Shown piece after piece: positions 37,233-45,683 of a DNA stretch of 64,000 bases (the first letter of the stretch is position 1; each line of letters opens with the position of its first letter). The notes under the pieces are model-generated. The model had not been told where the DNA came from. It did not search any database and saw nothing but the letters and a program-made list of their open reading frames with translations. The position numbers were made by a program, and so were the translations under genes. The DNA comes from Paenibacillus qinlingensis (GTDB lineage: Bacteria; Bacillota; Bacilli; Paenibacillales; NBRC-103111), in NCBI RefSeq assembly GCF_013204845.1, contig NZ_JABMKY010000001.1:620001-684000 (forward strand), read 5' to 3'.

Positions 37233-37880
37233 CTATAAGTGGAGTTGATAGCTACGTGCACGTTCATTACCACTCGCTACAACTAAAAGTTGCTTATCAC
37301 ACAACACATGCAACAAAGTTCTAGCGTGTCTTTTACTTACATTAAGATGCACAGATAGTTCTGAAGCTGTAAATGGACGGATTGTTCTGCGAGCGAAACG
37401 AATGATTTCACTTTCCAGCCAAGGGAGTGTCGGTAGAACATCGGTGGCCATAAACTTGCCAATAAGTGAAAGAATCAACTGTTGGCATTGTTTCGGTGCT
37501 TCAACTATCGAAGGGTAGGCAATAGGGAGAACTAACCACCCATCTAATGCGAGGTATGCATGGCGGAGGCACAAATCTTTGAATCGCCAAATTTCAAGAT
37601 CTCGCGCATGTGAACTGTAACCTTGGATTTCGATTACGGCTTTTACATCTTCAGGCATATAAGCAAAATCCAAATATCGATAGCCGTTCGCGAAATCACG
37701 AACCTCCCATTGAGGATATAGATCATTGAAGTTACCAACCTTTGGATACCAAATTGTACGGAGGAACTCCATCTCTGCATGTCCTAATCCATGTTCTAAG
37801 CGTTCACGTCTACGCTTGTTCGACTCCTCAGCAATTTGTTTTGCCATGAATACTTCAAAAGCTTGCTCAAATTTCAACAA
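37233..37880 (-). CDS. PD-(D/E)XK nuclease-like protein with C-terminal winged helix
   Basis: A 215-residue protein without a name I recognise. Residues 30-125 show the order of acidic residues of the DUF559/Vsr-like endonuclease fold: Glu in AEMEFL (36-38), Asp in YLDFAYM (D71), the E-x-Q pair in IEIQGY (E84, Q86), then H91 and a downstream FKDL. Residues 165-215 look like a winged helix (ASELSVHLNVSKRHARTLL). It may bind and cut DNA. A TTG start six bases after GGAGAG is used. Its stop touches the 234-bp repeat array and an RNA hairpin lies just upstream, so the element and the gene may belong together (inference). Confidence 0.6.
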   Translation of the reverse strand: MLKFEQAFEVFMAKQIAEESNKRRRERLEHGLGHAEMEFLRTIWYPKVGNFNDLYPQWEVRDFANGYRYLDFAYMPEDVKAVIEIQGYSSHARDLEIWRFKDLCLRHAYLALDGWLVLPIAYPSIVEAPKQCQQLILSLIGKFMATDVLPTLPWLESEIIRFARRTIRPFTASELSVHLNVSKRHARTLLHVLCDKQLLVVASGNERARSYQLHL

Positions 37881-37902
37881 TTCTTACTCTCCTTTTTTGG
37901 GC

Positions 37903-37975
37903 ACAAAACAAAACGCCGCTCTCACCACGATTACTGAAAGGACTAATTCCTCAGCAACCATGATAAAAACGGCGT
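37903..37975 (-). terminator. Long G-U-rich hairpin with U-tail
   Basis: On the minus strand ACGCCG at 37975-37970 pairs with CGGCGT at 37918-37913, and nearly every base in between also pairs if G-U wobbles are allowed, with a two-base bulge and the loop AUUAG. UUUGUUUU follows. Pairing is good only in the minus-strand RNA. It ends transcripts of the ATL gene and lies 22 bases before the nuclease gene, so it could be a terminator, a leader element or a small RNA. Confidence 0.7.
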
Positions 37976-38063
37976 GTGCTTCACGACCAATGTCATATTA
38001 TTTGTTTATTAGTATACTAGACGGCGCCTAGATCATGCTACATAAAAATGACTTACTATACCT

Positions 38064-38378
38064 TCAGTCTGCTTCCGATTGAACTTGATATTCCGCAAGG
38101 GAAACTGTCAGCTCATCCGAAACACGGATACCCTCAGATACTAACAAAAACTGCTGCAACTGTGCACCCTCATCATCTTGGATCGCAATTTCACCTCGAA
38201 TGTTGAGTACTCTATGCCAGGGGAGTTTGTGCTTCTTACTCATCGCATGCAAAATTCGCACAACTTGACGTGCAGCTCTTGGACTTCCGGCTTGCCGCGC
38301 AATTTGGCCATACGTCATCACTTTTCCTTCGGGAATGGATCGGATAACTTCGAGAACTCTCTCCGTGAAAGGTGTCAT
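38064..38378 (-). CDS. Alkyltransferase-like (ATL) DNA-lesion binding protein
   Basis: A 104-residue protein of the MGMT methyltransferase fold. The active-site motif PCHRV of the repair enzyme reads PWHRV here (W54), the hallmark of ATL proteins, which bind O6-alkylguanine, flip it out and hand it to nucleotide-excision repair instead of transferring the alkyl group. The HTH region (MTYGQIARQAGSPRAARQVVRIL) is intact. The start at 38378 overlaps the lactonase stop by four bases (ATGA); an ATG eight codons upstream lacks a ribosome site. Confidence 0.88.
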   Translation of the reverse strand: MTPFTERVLEVIRSIPEGKVMTYGQIARQAGSPRAARQVVRILHAMSKKHKLPWHRVLNIRGEIAIQDDEGAQLQQFLLVSEGIRVSDELTVSLAEYQVQSEAD

Positions 38379-39463
38379 TCTACCTGAAGGAACTTGATGC
38401 ATACAGGCTGAGACATCTCAAGTACACTGCCAGTTGGGACTAGTTTCCCAGTCGTCTCATCGCGCGCAAAGCTAACGATATTGTCAGAGTCTTTATTCGC
38501 TACTAAGACAAATCTACCATCAGGTGAAATCCCGAAGTTACGCGGATGCTTTCCTAGCGTAGGCGCATGTTCTACAAGCGAGAGGTGCCCTGTTAGTTCA
38601 TCAATGGCATAGACAACTAAGCTATCGTGTCCACGATTGGAACCATACAGGAAACGCCCGTCAGGAGAGATGTGGATGTCTGCGCAAGCATTTTCACCCT
38701 CGAATGAGGCTGGTAAGGTTGTAATGTTTTGAAATTCAGTAAGTTGTCCTAGCTCCTCGTCATAGCCGAACGCCGTTACCGTAGACCCGAGCTCGTTAAT
38801 GACATAACCAAACTCAAATGATGGGTGGAAAACAAAATGGCGTGGTCCCGACCCAGGTTTAATTGAGACTTCATGATGTGGAAAGAGACGCTTCGCTGTG
38901 AGATCTAATCTATATATAATAATTTTATCAAGCCCTAAATCACAAGCACCAATAAAGCGATTCGCACGATCTACGAAAACAGAATGTGCACGCGGTCGAT
39001 CCTGTACCGGAAGTAAACTTGCACCGTGATGCTGCTGAATATCAGCAGAAATCCCGATTTGACCATCCTCTAGAATCGGAGATAACCCAACCATACCACC
39101 ATGATAACTAGTCACCATCACCACTTGGTTCGTGTTGTCCAACTGAATGTGACAAGTTGTGGCTGGCAAGGTGTTTTCAGTATTGAGTAGAGATAGTTCG
39201 CCTGTCTCAAGATTAATCGTGTAGGCACTGGCTGCTCCGCATTTCTGCCCCTCCGTACCTACACCTTCACCGAGTGCATATAGTCTTGAATTGTCTGCGT
39301 CGACAGCAAGAAAAGTTGGGTTTTGCAACCCAGTTACGTTGTGCTTTAAGGTTAGACTGCCTGATTCTGTATCAAATTGTGCCGTATACACCCCAGGATT
39401 CTTCGCATCGGCGTAAGAACCAATAAAAGCTAGTGTTTGTTGTGTCGGTTGCTGCTTGTCCAC
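38375..39463 (-). CDS. Seven-bladed beta-propeller lactonase (6-phosphogluconolactonase, YbhE/PF10282 type)
   Basis: About 362 residues of propeller sequence with repeated HISPDGRFLYGSNRG and ISPDGRFVLVANKDSDN blades and GSGPRHFVFHPS. Members hydrolyse 6-phosphogluconolactone in the pentose phosphate pathway or act on other sugar lactones. A GTG at 39463, six bases after GGGAGTG, is the likely start; an ATG seven codons upstream has no ribosome site. It is translationally coupled to the ATL gene, an unexpected pairing. Confidence 0.82.
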   Translation of the reverse strand: MDKQQPTQQTLAFIGSYADAKNPGVYTAQFDTESGSLTLKHNVTGLQNPTFLAVDADNSRLYALGEGVGTEGQKCGAASAYTINLETGELSLLNTENTLPATTCHIQLDNTNQVVMVTSYHGGMVGLSPILEDGQIGISADIQQHHGASLLPVQDRPRAHSVFVDRANRFIGACDLGLDKIIIYRLDLTAKRLFPHHEVSIKPGSGPRHFVFHPSFEFGYVINELGSTVTAFGYDEELGQLTEFQNITTLPASFEGENACADIHISPDGRFLYGSNRGHDSLVVYAIDELTGHLSLVEHAPTLGKHPRNFGISPDGRFVLVANKDSDNIVSFARDETTGKLVPTGSVLEMSQPVCIKFLQVE

Positions 39464-39604
39464 GGATGTCACTCCCATTCTCATCTAATTTCAATATGAG
39501 CATTATCTCAAATCTGCTCCTTGTGGGCAACTATTGGATTTACTGTGGGGTTGGAGAAATGAGATTGACCGGAGAGTAATATTCGTATGTTTTCTGACAT
39601 GAAA

Positions 39605-39674
39605 ATCACTCATGGTCAACAACGCAAGGTAATCTACACAGATAACCTTTTTTAGGTTGTTGACCATAAGTGAT
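39605..39674 (-). terminator. Long hairpin after the first collagen-like gene
   Basis: ATCACTCATGGTCAACAAC and GTTGTTGACCATAAGTGAT pair with one mismatch; an inner AAGGTAATC/GATAACCTT stem nearly continues it. On the minus strand TTTTC follows. It is 40 bases past the collagen gene stop. Confidence 0.75.
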
Positions 39675-39713
39675 AATACCCGATCCAGACCGCCTAGGAC
39701 AGTCCTTCTCTAT

Positions 39714-41510
39714 TTAAACAGCAGAAGAAATATACACAGAGTAAACGGCATTTTGTGTAACGTTCATATTTAGGTATACTGAAATTGCATCATTTCTTAT
39801 GACAGGGTTACCAGCTATATTACTAGTCCATGTTACTGTGGCATTTGGTGTGACTGCATAGGCAGCACCATTGGAAAGACGCACGGGTTGAACTCCTACA
39901 TCCGTAGGTCTAATTGAGAAGACTATGGTTCCAGTAAGCGAAGCCGTAGTTGTAAGAGTAATTGTAGATATGATGTTAGCAGCTAACGGTGCCCCTGCAG
40001 TATTAATAACATCAAAACATACTTGGAAAAGATACACTCCAGCAGGTAAGTTGTTTACAGCTATTGCTCCAGAAAAAGCAACTACGTTTCCATTCGCAGC
40101 ATCGACATAAGGCACCATATTGGAAAGCGCTCCAGGCGACCCTGCTAAACGTTGAAATCCTGCATTATTTCCACCAAAATTAAGAATTTTTGTGAAATTA
40201 GTTGGTGTCGCTCCGGTTGCTCCTCTTGCTCCAGTCGCTCCAGTTGCTCCAGTAGGTCCGGTTGCACCAACTGCTCCAGTTGGTCCGGTTGCACCAACCG
40301 CTCCTGTTCCTCCAGTTGCACCAACTGCTCCTGTTCCTCCAGTTGCACCAACTGCTCCTGTTCCTCCAGTCGCTCCAGTTACTCCTATTGCACCAACTGC
40401 TCCTGTTCCTCCAGTTGCACCAACTGCTCCTGTTCCTCCAGTTGCACCAACTGCTCCTGTTCCTCCAGTCGCTCCAGTTACTCCTATTGCACCAGTTGCT
40501 CCTGTTACTCCAGTCGCTCCTGCTGCTCCAGTTGCTCCAGTTGCTCCAGTTGCTCCAGTTGCTCCAGTTGGTCCGGTTGCACCAACTGCTCCTGTTCCTC
40601 CAGTCGCTCCAGTTACTCCTATTGCACCAGTTGCACCGGTTGCTCCGGCTGCTCCAGTTACTCCGGTTGCTCCAACTGCTCCTGTTCCTCCAGTCGCTCC
40701 AGTTACTCCTATTGCACCTGTTGCACCGGTTGCACCGGTTGCTCCGGCTGCTCCAGTTACTCCGGTTGCTCCAACTGCTCCTGTTCCTCCAGTCGCTCCA
40801 GTTACCCCTATTGCACCAGTTGCTCCCGTTGCTCCGGTTGCTCCTGCTGCTCCGGTTGCTCCCGTTGCTCCAGCTTCTCCTGTTCCTCCAACAGCTCCGG
40901 TTGCTCCTGCTGCTCCGGTTGGTCCGGTTGCTCCAGTTGGTCCCTGTGGTCCACCTGCTGGCCCCGTCGCTCCGGTCGCTCCTGTGTCACCTGTTGCTCC
41001 GGTTGCACCAGTCGGTCCAGTCGGTCCAGTTACTCCTGTTGCTCCAGCTGCTCCTGCAACACCTGTTGCTCCAGTTACTCCTGTTGCTCCGGTTGCTCCA
41101 GTTACTCCTGCTGCTCCAACTGCTCCAGTTGCTCCGGCTGCTCCGGCTGCTCCCGTCGATCCTGTTGCTCCGGCTGCTCCCGTCGATCCTGTTGCTCCGG
41201 CTGCTCCCGTCGATCCTGTTGCTCCGGCTGCTCCCGTCGATCCTGTTGCTCCGGCTGCTCCCGTCGATCCTGTTGCTCCAGCTGCTCCGGTTGCACCAGT
41301 CGCTCCAGTATTTCCTTTCTTCCCTTTATGCCCTCTCTTCCCTCTAGGCCCTCTCTTACAGCACTTTGATGATGAGGACGATGTCGTGGACGTTGTCGTG
41401 CAACAACAATCCGATTGCGATTTTTTCGGATTATTACTCATATAATTTTGCAGTTCCGGCTCAATCGCATCCACGATACGTTTAAGTTCCTCTTTATTTA
41501 ATCTCTCCAA
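39714..41510 (-). CDS. Collagen-like Gly-X-Thr repeat surface protein (598 residues)
   Basis: N-terminal helix (1-30), then a Cys/Ser/Thr segment ([27 protein letters not shown]), about 380 residues of Gly-X-Y repeats dominated by GATGAT and GVTGAT (54-435), and a 163-residue C-terminal domain probably of the trimerising BclA/C1q-like kind. Such proteins form the hair-like nap or filaments on spores; Thr gives O-glycosylation sites. A conserved phase break GPAGGPQGP occurs within the repeats (near 40939-40963). No signal peptide, as usual for spore-coat proteins made in the mother cell. TTG start behind GGGGGGG. CotH is divergently encoded. Confidence 0.88.
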   Translation of the reverse strand: MERLNKEELKRIVDAIEPELQNYMSNNPKKSQSDCCCTTTSTTSSSSSKCCKRGPRGKRGHKGKKGNTGATGATGAAGATGSTGAAGATGSTGAAGATGSTGAAGATGSTGAAGATGSTGAAGAAGATGAVGAAGVTGATGATGVTGATGVAGAAGATGVTGPTGPTGATGATGDTGATGATGPAGGPQGPTGATGPTGAAGATGAVGGTGEAGATGATGAAGATGATGATGAIGVTGATGGTGAVGATGVTGAAGATGATGATGAIGVTGATGGTGAVGATGVTGAAGATGATGAIGVTGATGGTGAVGATGPTGATGATGATGATGAAGATGVTGATGAIGVTGATGGTGAVGATGGTGAVGATGGTGAVGAIGVTGATGGTGAVGATGGTGAVGATGGTGAVGATGPTGAVGATGPTGATGATGARGATGATPTNFTKILNFGGNNAGFQRLAGSPGALSNMVPYVDAANGNVVAFSGAIAVNNLPAGVYLFQVCFDVINTAGAPLAANIISTITLTTTASLTGTIVFSIRPTDVGVQPVRLSNGAAYAVTPNATVTWTSNIAGNPVIRNDAISVYLNMNVTQNAVYSVYISSAV

Positions 41511-41606
41511 CTATCCCCCCCCTTTCCATTGTATTAATAGTTTATGAGCTAGAATATATATTGCGAGGGCTAGAAGAGAAAACAAACATTCCCCTAGTTG
41601 AGTGAC

Positions 41607-41620
41607 ATTTCACATGAAAT
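41607..41620. promoter_or_regulatory. Palindrome between collagen gene and cotH
   Basis: ATTTCACATGAAAT is a perfect 14-base palindrome in the 157-base divergent region, close before a TATAAT-like sequence at about 41628. It could be an operator shared by the two genes. Confidence 0.35.
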
Positions 41621-41667
41621 CTTAATACTATAATTATATAAAAATACAACTTACAAGAGGTGGCAGA

Positions 41668-42771
41668 ATGATCAATGCTAATCTTTCTATCCCACATTTT
41701 CATATTACTGTAATTCCCGAGCAGCTTGAAAAATTAAACGAGAACATAAACTTAGAGCTTTGGATTCCAGCAGTTCTTCGCCTTGATCAAGATGAATATC
41801 AGATAAAGCTAGCATATCGCGGCTCACATACACGTAAATTCCCCAAAAAATCGTTTCAGGTCAAGTTCATTTCACCAATGGTTTACAAAGGAGAACGAGA
41901 ATTTCACCTTAATGCTGAATACGCAGACCCCTCACTCATACGAAACAAGCTCTCCTTTGACTTTTTTACCCGCATCGGTGCCCTATCACCACAAACCTAC
42001 CATGTGCTACTGTATATCAATGAACAATTTGCCGGTATATATTTGAAGCTTGAATCTGTAGATAATCGTTTTTTACAAACAAGAGAATTGCCCGACGGGC
42101 CGATTTATTACGCTATAAATTCGAATGCCAATTTCTCACTGCTTAGTCCTAAAACCTCTGAAGTTAAGAATTCCCTTGAAGAAGGGTATATGAGAAAGTG
42201 CGGAACTGCTGCAGACGATGCCGATTTGCGCACGTTTATTTATAAAATCAACACAACCACAGTCGCTCTATTTAAATCCGAAATTGAAAAGCTGTTGGAT
42301 GTCGATAGTTACCTTCGTTGGTTAGCGGGAGCCGTATGCACTCAAAACTTCGACGGCTTTATTCATAATTACGCTTTATATCGAAATAGAGAAACAGAAC
42401 GGTTTACTATTATTCCGTGGGATTACGATGCAACCTGGGGGAGAAATGTGAACGGACGCATACTGAAGCATACGTATCTTCCGATAGAGGGCTTCAATAC
42501 ACTCTCCGCGCGTATCTTGGATGTGTCCTCGTTTCGATCATCCTATTGTAGTCTGCTGCATGCCATTTTTCACGAGCATTTTACGCGGATAGCTCTGGAA
42601 CCAGAAATTATTGCAATGCAGCAATTACTTCATCCGTTTATCCATCTTGATCCTTATAAAAAAGATAGCGAGGGAATATTTTTAGACGAGCGAGGATTCA
42701 TTCTTTCTTTTATCGAAAAGCGGAGGACTTTTTTGATGGAGAATATTGAATCGTTTCAAACACAAAAATAA
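41668..42771 (+). CDS. cotH: CotH-family spore-coat protein kinase
   Basis: A 367-residue protein with CotH features: RGSHTRKFPKKSFQVKF near residue 51 with conserved Lys, GIYLKLESVD, QNFDGFIHNYALYRN, and the metal-binding motif PWDYDATWGRN with D252 and D254. In B. subtilis CotH is an atypical kinase that phosphorylates CotB and CotG and controls inner and outer coat assembly. AGAGGTGG lies before the ATG. Divergent from a collagen-like gene, it may act on the Lys/Ser/Thr-rich N-termini of these proteins (inference). Confidence 0.88.
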   Translation: MINANLSIPHFHITVIPEQLEKLNENINLELWIPAVLRLDQDEYQIKLAYRGSHTRKFPKKSFQVKFISPMVYKGEREFHLNAEYADPSLIRNKLSFDFFTRIGALSPQTYHVLLYINEQFAGIYLKLESVDNRFLQTRELPDGPIYYAINSNANFSLLSPKTSEVKNSLEEGYMRKCGTAADDADLRTFIYKINTTTVALFKSEIEKLLDVDSYLRWLAGAVCTQNFDGFIHNYALYRNRETERFTIIPWDYDATWGRNVNGRILKHTYLPIEGFNTLSARILDVSSFRSSYCSLLHAIFHEHFTRIALEPEIIAMQQLLHPFIHLDPYKKDSEGIFLDERGFILSFIEKRRTFLMENIESFQTQK

Positions 42772-42835
42772 GGCAAGCAAAACAGTAATTCGAGTCTACC
42801 GAATACAACTTTAAGTACGTGGCGAGCTAACATAT

Positions 42836-42860
42836 AAAACCCCACTTCATCGAAGTGGGG
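42836..42860 (-). terminator. Terminator of the proline-catabolic genes
   Basis: CCCCACTTC and GAAGTGGGG form a perfect stem with a three-base loop; TTTTA follows on the minus strand. It lies between the convergent cotH and rocA genes. Confidence 0.85.
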
Positions 42861-42905
42861 CCTTCTCTATCTATTATCGTCTGCTCTTCAGCCGACAAGC
42901 ATCTC

Positions 42906-44477
42906 TTACACTTTACGCGAAGTCAACTTCGCTTGCGTCAACAACATCAAGTAATCGTAGCCGCCAGCCTTGGAGTCGGTACCCGACATATTGAACCCGC
43001 CGAAGGGGTGTACGCCGACAAGTGCTCCTGTACATTTGCGGTTGATGTACAAGTTACCGCAATGAACGGTCTCCAATGCTTCTGCGATGCGATCTTCGTC
43101 CGTGGAGAAGTACGAACCCGTCAACCCGAACTCCGTGTCGTTGTACATCGCAATCGCTTCTTGCCAATCCGCAGCTTTCGCTATCGCGAGCACAGGTCCG
43201 AAAATTTCCTCCTGCATCAAGCGTGCTTTGCCGCTCACATCTCCGAACACGGTTGGCTGAATGTAATAGCCATTACCTTCTGCTTTACCTCCGCCAACCA
43301 GCAGCGTGCCTTCGCTCTTGCCAACCTCGATGTAGTCCAGAATCCGCTCATATGATGCTTTATCAATCACCGGACCTGCCGCGAAGTTTAACTCTGGCAT
43401 TCCGCTTTGTAATCTGTTCGTGTAAGCGACAACCTTCTCGACCACTTCATCGTAGACCGATTCTACGATGATCGCGCGGGAACCCGCGGAACATTTCTGC
43501 CCTTGGAAGCCGAAAGCCGAAGCCACAATCGCAGCCGCTGCTGCATCCAGATCCGCCGTTTCGTCGACGACGATGCCGTCTTTTCCACCCATTTCAGCAA
43601 TGACTCGCTTAATCCATATTTGCCCTGGAGCTACGTCAGCAGCCAAACGGTTAATCCGTAAGCCAATTTCTTTCGATCCCGTGAAAGAGATGAACCGTGT
43701 TTTCGGATGCGTCGTCAAATAGTCGCCAACCTCAGCACCACTGCCCGGAATGAAGTTAATCACGCCCGCTGGCAGACCTACTTCCTCCATCAACGCGACG
43801 AATTTATGTGCGATAACTGGTGTCGTAGAAGCTGGCTTCAGCAATACTGTATTCCCCGAAACAACAGCAGATACCGTCATCCCTACGCATATGGCAAGTG
43901 GGAAATTCCACGGTGGAATCACAACGCCAACGCCAAGCGGGATATAGGAAATCTGGTTATTCTCGCCAGGAATTCGCACCAACGGTTGTAACTCATTGAT
44001 CCCACTCAAACGGATCATTTCACGCGCGTAGAACTCGATGAAATCGATCGCTTCCGCGGTATCCACATCGGCTTCTACGTAGTTTTTGCCAGACTCCAGG
44101 ATCATCAGAGCCGAGAATTCATGCTTGCGAGCACGCATAAGTGCAGCCGCTTTGAACAAATATTCCGCGCGTTCTCTTGCGGGAACCTTTTTCCAGGACT
44201 CGAACGTTGCGAGTGCGGTGTTCATTGCTTTTTCAGCCAAAACCTGATCAGCCTTACTTACGTACCCGATCACTTCATCCACATTACCTGGATTAATCGA
44301 TGTAATTTTCGCCTCTGTCATGACCTTCTCAGCACCAATATAAAGCGGATACTCGCGCCCAAGCTCACCCTTCACCTTCGCGATCGCCGCTTGCATCGCC
44401 TTCATATTGTCCTCTAGTGCAAAATTCGTAAACGGTTCATTCGCATATGGAATTACCTTCGTTGATAATGTCGTCAT
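42906..44477 (-). CDS. rocA: 1-pyrroline-5-carboxylate dehydrogenase
   Basis: A 523-residue aldehyde dehydrogenase of the RocA/PutC family, usual length about 515. It shows the catalytic Glu region EMGGKDGIVVD, the active-site Cys motif FQGQKCSAGSRAI and the ending GGFNMSGTDSKAGG that marks P5C dehydrogenase. It oxidises glutamate semialdehyde to glutamate with NAD+, the second step of proline catabolism. GGAGAGGAGC precedes the ATG. It lies 59 bases after putB, the first-step enzyme. Confidence 0.95.
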   Translation of the reverse strand: MTTLSTKVIPYANEPFTNFALEDNMKAMQAAIAKVKGELGREYPLYIGAEKVMTEAKITSINPGNVDEVIGYVSKADQVLAEKAMNTALATFESWKKVPARERAEYLFKAAALMRARKHEFSALMILESGKNYVEADVDTAEAIDFIEFYAREMIRLSGINELQPLVRIPGENNQISYIPLGVGVVIPPWNFPLAICVGMTVSAVVSGNTVLLKPASTTPVIAHKFVALMEEVGLPAGVINFIPGSGAEVGDYLTTHPKTRFISFTGSKEIGLRINRLAADVAPGQIWIKRVIAEMGGKDGIVVDETADLDAAAAAIVASAFGFQGQKCSAGSRAIIVESVYDEVVEKVVAYTNRLQSGMPELNFAAGPVIDKASYERILDYIEVGKSEGTLLVGGGKAEGNGYYIQPTVFGDVSGKARLMQEEIFGPVLAIAKAADWQEAIAMYNDTEFGLTGSYFSTDEDRIAEALETVHCGNLYINRKCTGALVGVHPFGGFNMSGTDSKAGGYDYLMLLTQAKLTSRKV

Positions 44478-44536
44478 GTATAATAGCTCCTCTCCGAATA
44501 AAAAACTTATTTATTTGTTTATTGTTTATTTGATCC

Positions 44537-45451
44537 TTATTTGAACATATTTTTAAGAACAAACCAGACATTGGCTGGACGCTCCGCTAACCTTCTCATG
44601 AAATAACCGAACCAATCCACGCCATATGGCACATAAATGCGGACGCGGTAGCCGTCTTTCACCAATTGCTTTTGTAGATCTTCGCAGATCCCATAAAGCA
44701 TTTGGAACTCGAACTGATCTTTCCCGATGTTATTCTCACTCACGAATTGTTTCGTGAAATTGATTATCGCCTCATCATGACTAGCGACAGCTGTATAATG
44801 TCCGTTCAACAAATGCTTCTGAATAATGACCTTGTAATTCTCATCGACAGCACTTTTCTCTGGAAAAGCAACCTCAGGAGACTCCTTATAAGCTCCCTTC
44901 ACCAATCGCAAATTCGCACCAAGCTCATGCAAATCATCAATATCCTTTTGAGTACGGAACAAATAGGCCTGAATCACAATCCCTACATTGTCGTATTCTT
45001 GACGCAGCTCCCGATAAATATCTAATGAAACCTGACAATGCGCATAATCCTCCATATCAATCCGGACAAAATTCCCATGCATCCGAGCACGCTCCAGAAT
45101 CCGTTTCATGCTGCTTACGCAAAGCTCTCGGTTAATATCTAGCCCTAAGGAGGTCATTTTCAAAGATAAATTGGAGCGAACACCTGACTCCGCAATCGCG
45201 TCAAGAGTTTGGATGCACATCGCAGCCGATTCTAACGCTTCATCCACGCTAAAAACAAACTCGCCCAAATGGTCCAACGTCGCTACGCGGCCATCTTGAT
45301 TCAAACCGCGCACGGCATTGATCGATTGCTGAATCGTCTCACCAGCCACAAAACGTGCTGCGCCAAACCGGAGTCCGTATTTCTTTGCTAAGCGATTGGC
45401 TGCGCGACTTTTGCCAAGAGATTGAAACATATTACGCATCATGAGTTCCAT
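44537..45451 (-). CDS. putB: Proline dehydrogenase
   Basis: A 304-residue FAD enzyme of the monofunctional Gram-positive type, with LSLKMTSLGLDINRE, VRIDMEDYAHC, LRLVKGAYKESPEVAFP, FQMLYGI and the substrate-binding VRIYVPYG-WF-Y--RRLAERP ending. It oxidises proline to pyrroline-5-carboxylate in the membrane-associated electron chain. GGAGG precedes the ATG. Divergent from it is a Fis-type regulator that probably controls it. Confidence 0.95.
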   Translation of the reverse strand: MELMMRNMFQSLGKSRAANRLAKKYGLRFGAARFVAGETIQQSINAVRGLNQDGRVATLDHLGEFVFSVDEALESAAMCIQTLDAIAESGVRSNLSLKMTSLGLDINRELCVSSMKRILERARMHGNFVRIDMEDYAHCQVSLDIYRELRQEYDNVGIVIQAYLFRTQKDIDDLHELGANLRLVKGAYKESPEVAFPEKSAVDENYKVIIQKHLLNGHYTAVASHDEAIINFTKQFVSENNIGKDQFEFQMLYGICEDLQKQLVKDGYRVRIYVPYGVDWFGYFMRRLAERPANVWFVLKNMFK

Positions 45452-45474
45452 CTGTGGTTGCCTCCAAGAAGAAA

Positions 45475-45597
45475 TTGTACACTTATGTTTAATTTATATT
45501 CAAATTATACAACTTTATTTCAAATTTGAACACTACTTGTTTAAAAATAATTGCAAACTTGTACAAAAACCTTTTTATTCTTCTTATATCTGTACAA
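45475..45597. promoter_or_regulatory. Divergent regulatory region of putB and its regulator
   Basis: TTGTACA-type sites occur three times (45475-45481, 45559-45566, 45591-45597). The 12-base palindrome TTCAAATTTGAA lies at 45519-45530. On the minus strand TATAAT at 45509-45504 could be a -10 box; the -35 region (TGTTCA at 45532-45527, spacing 17) is poor and overlaps the palindrome, as in an activator-dependent sigma-A promoter. No good -24/-12 (GG/GC) sigma-54 promoter was found. Confidence 0.45.
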
Positions 45598-45683
45598 TAT
45601 TCATCCAAGCACCGGGTTGTGTTGAATCACCTACCTTTTCATGGTAAATTAAAACCAAATAAGGCGGATAAAAGAGGGTTATC

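Noticed and set aside
39605..39674. Terminal inverted repeats of a transposon
   Set aside because: Arms are only 32 bases apart, no transposase or target duplication; fits a hairpin after the collagen gene.
40152..41445. Long plus-strand frames opposite the 598-residue collagen gene, rich in Pro-Val-Ala-Pro or Cys-Ser
   Set aside because: They are read-through of the complementary strand of GGT-GCT-ACT triplet repeats; no ribosome site, low-complexity product.
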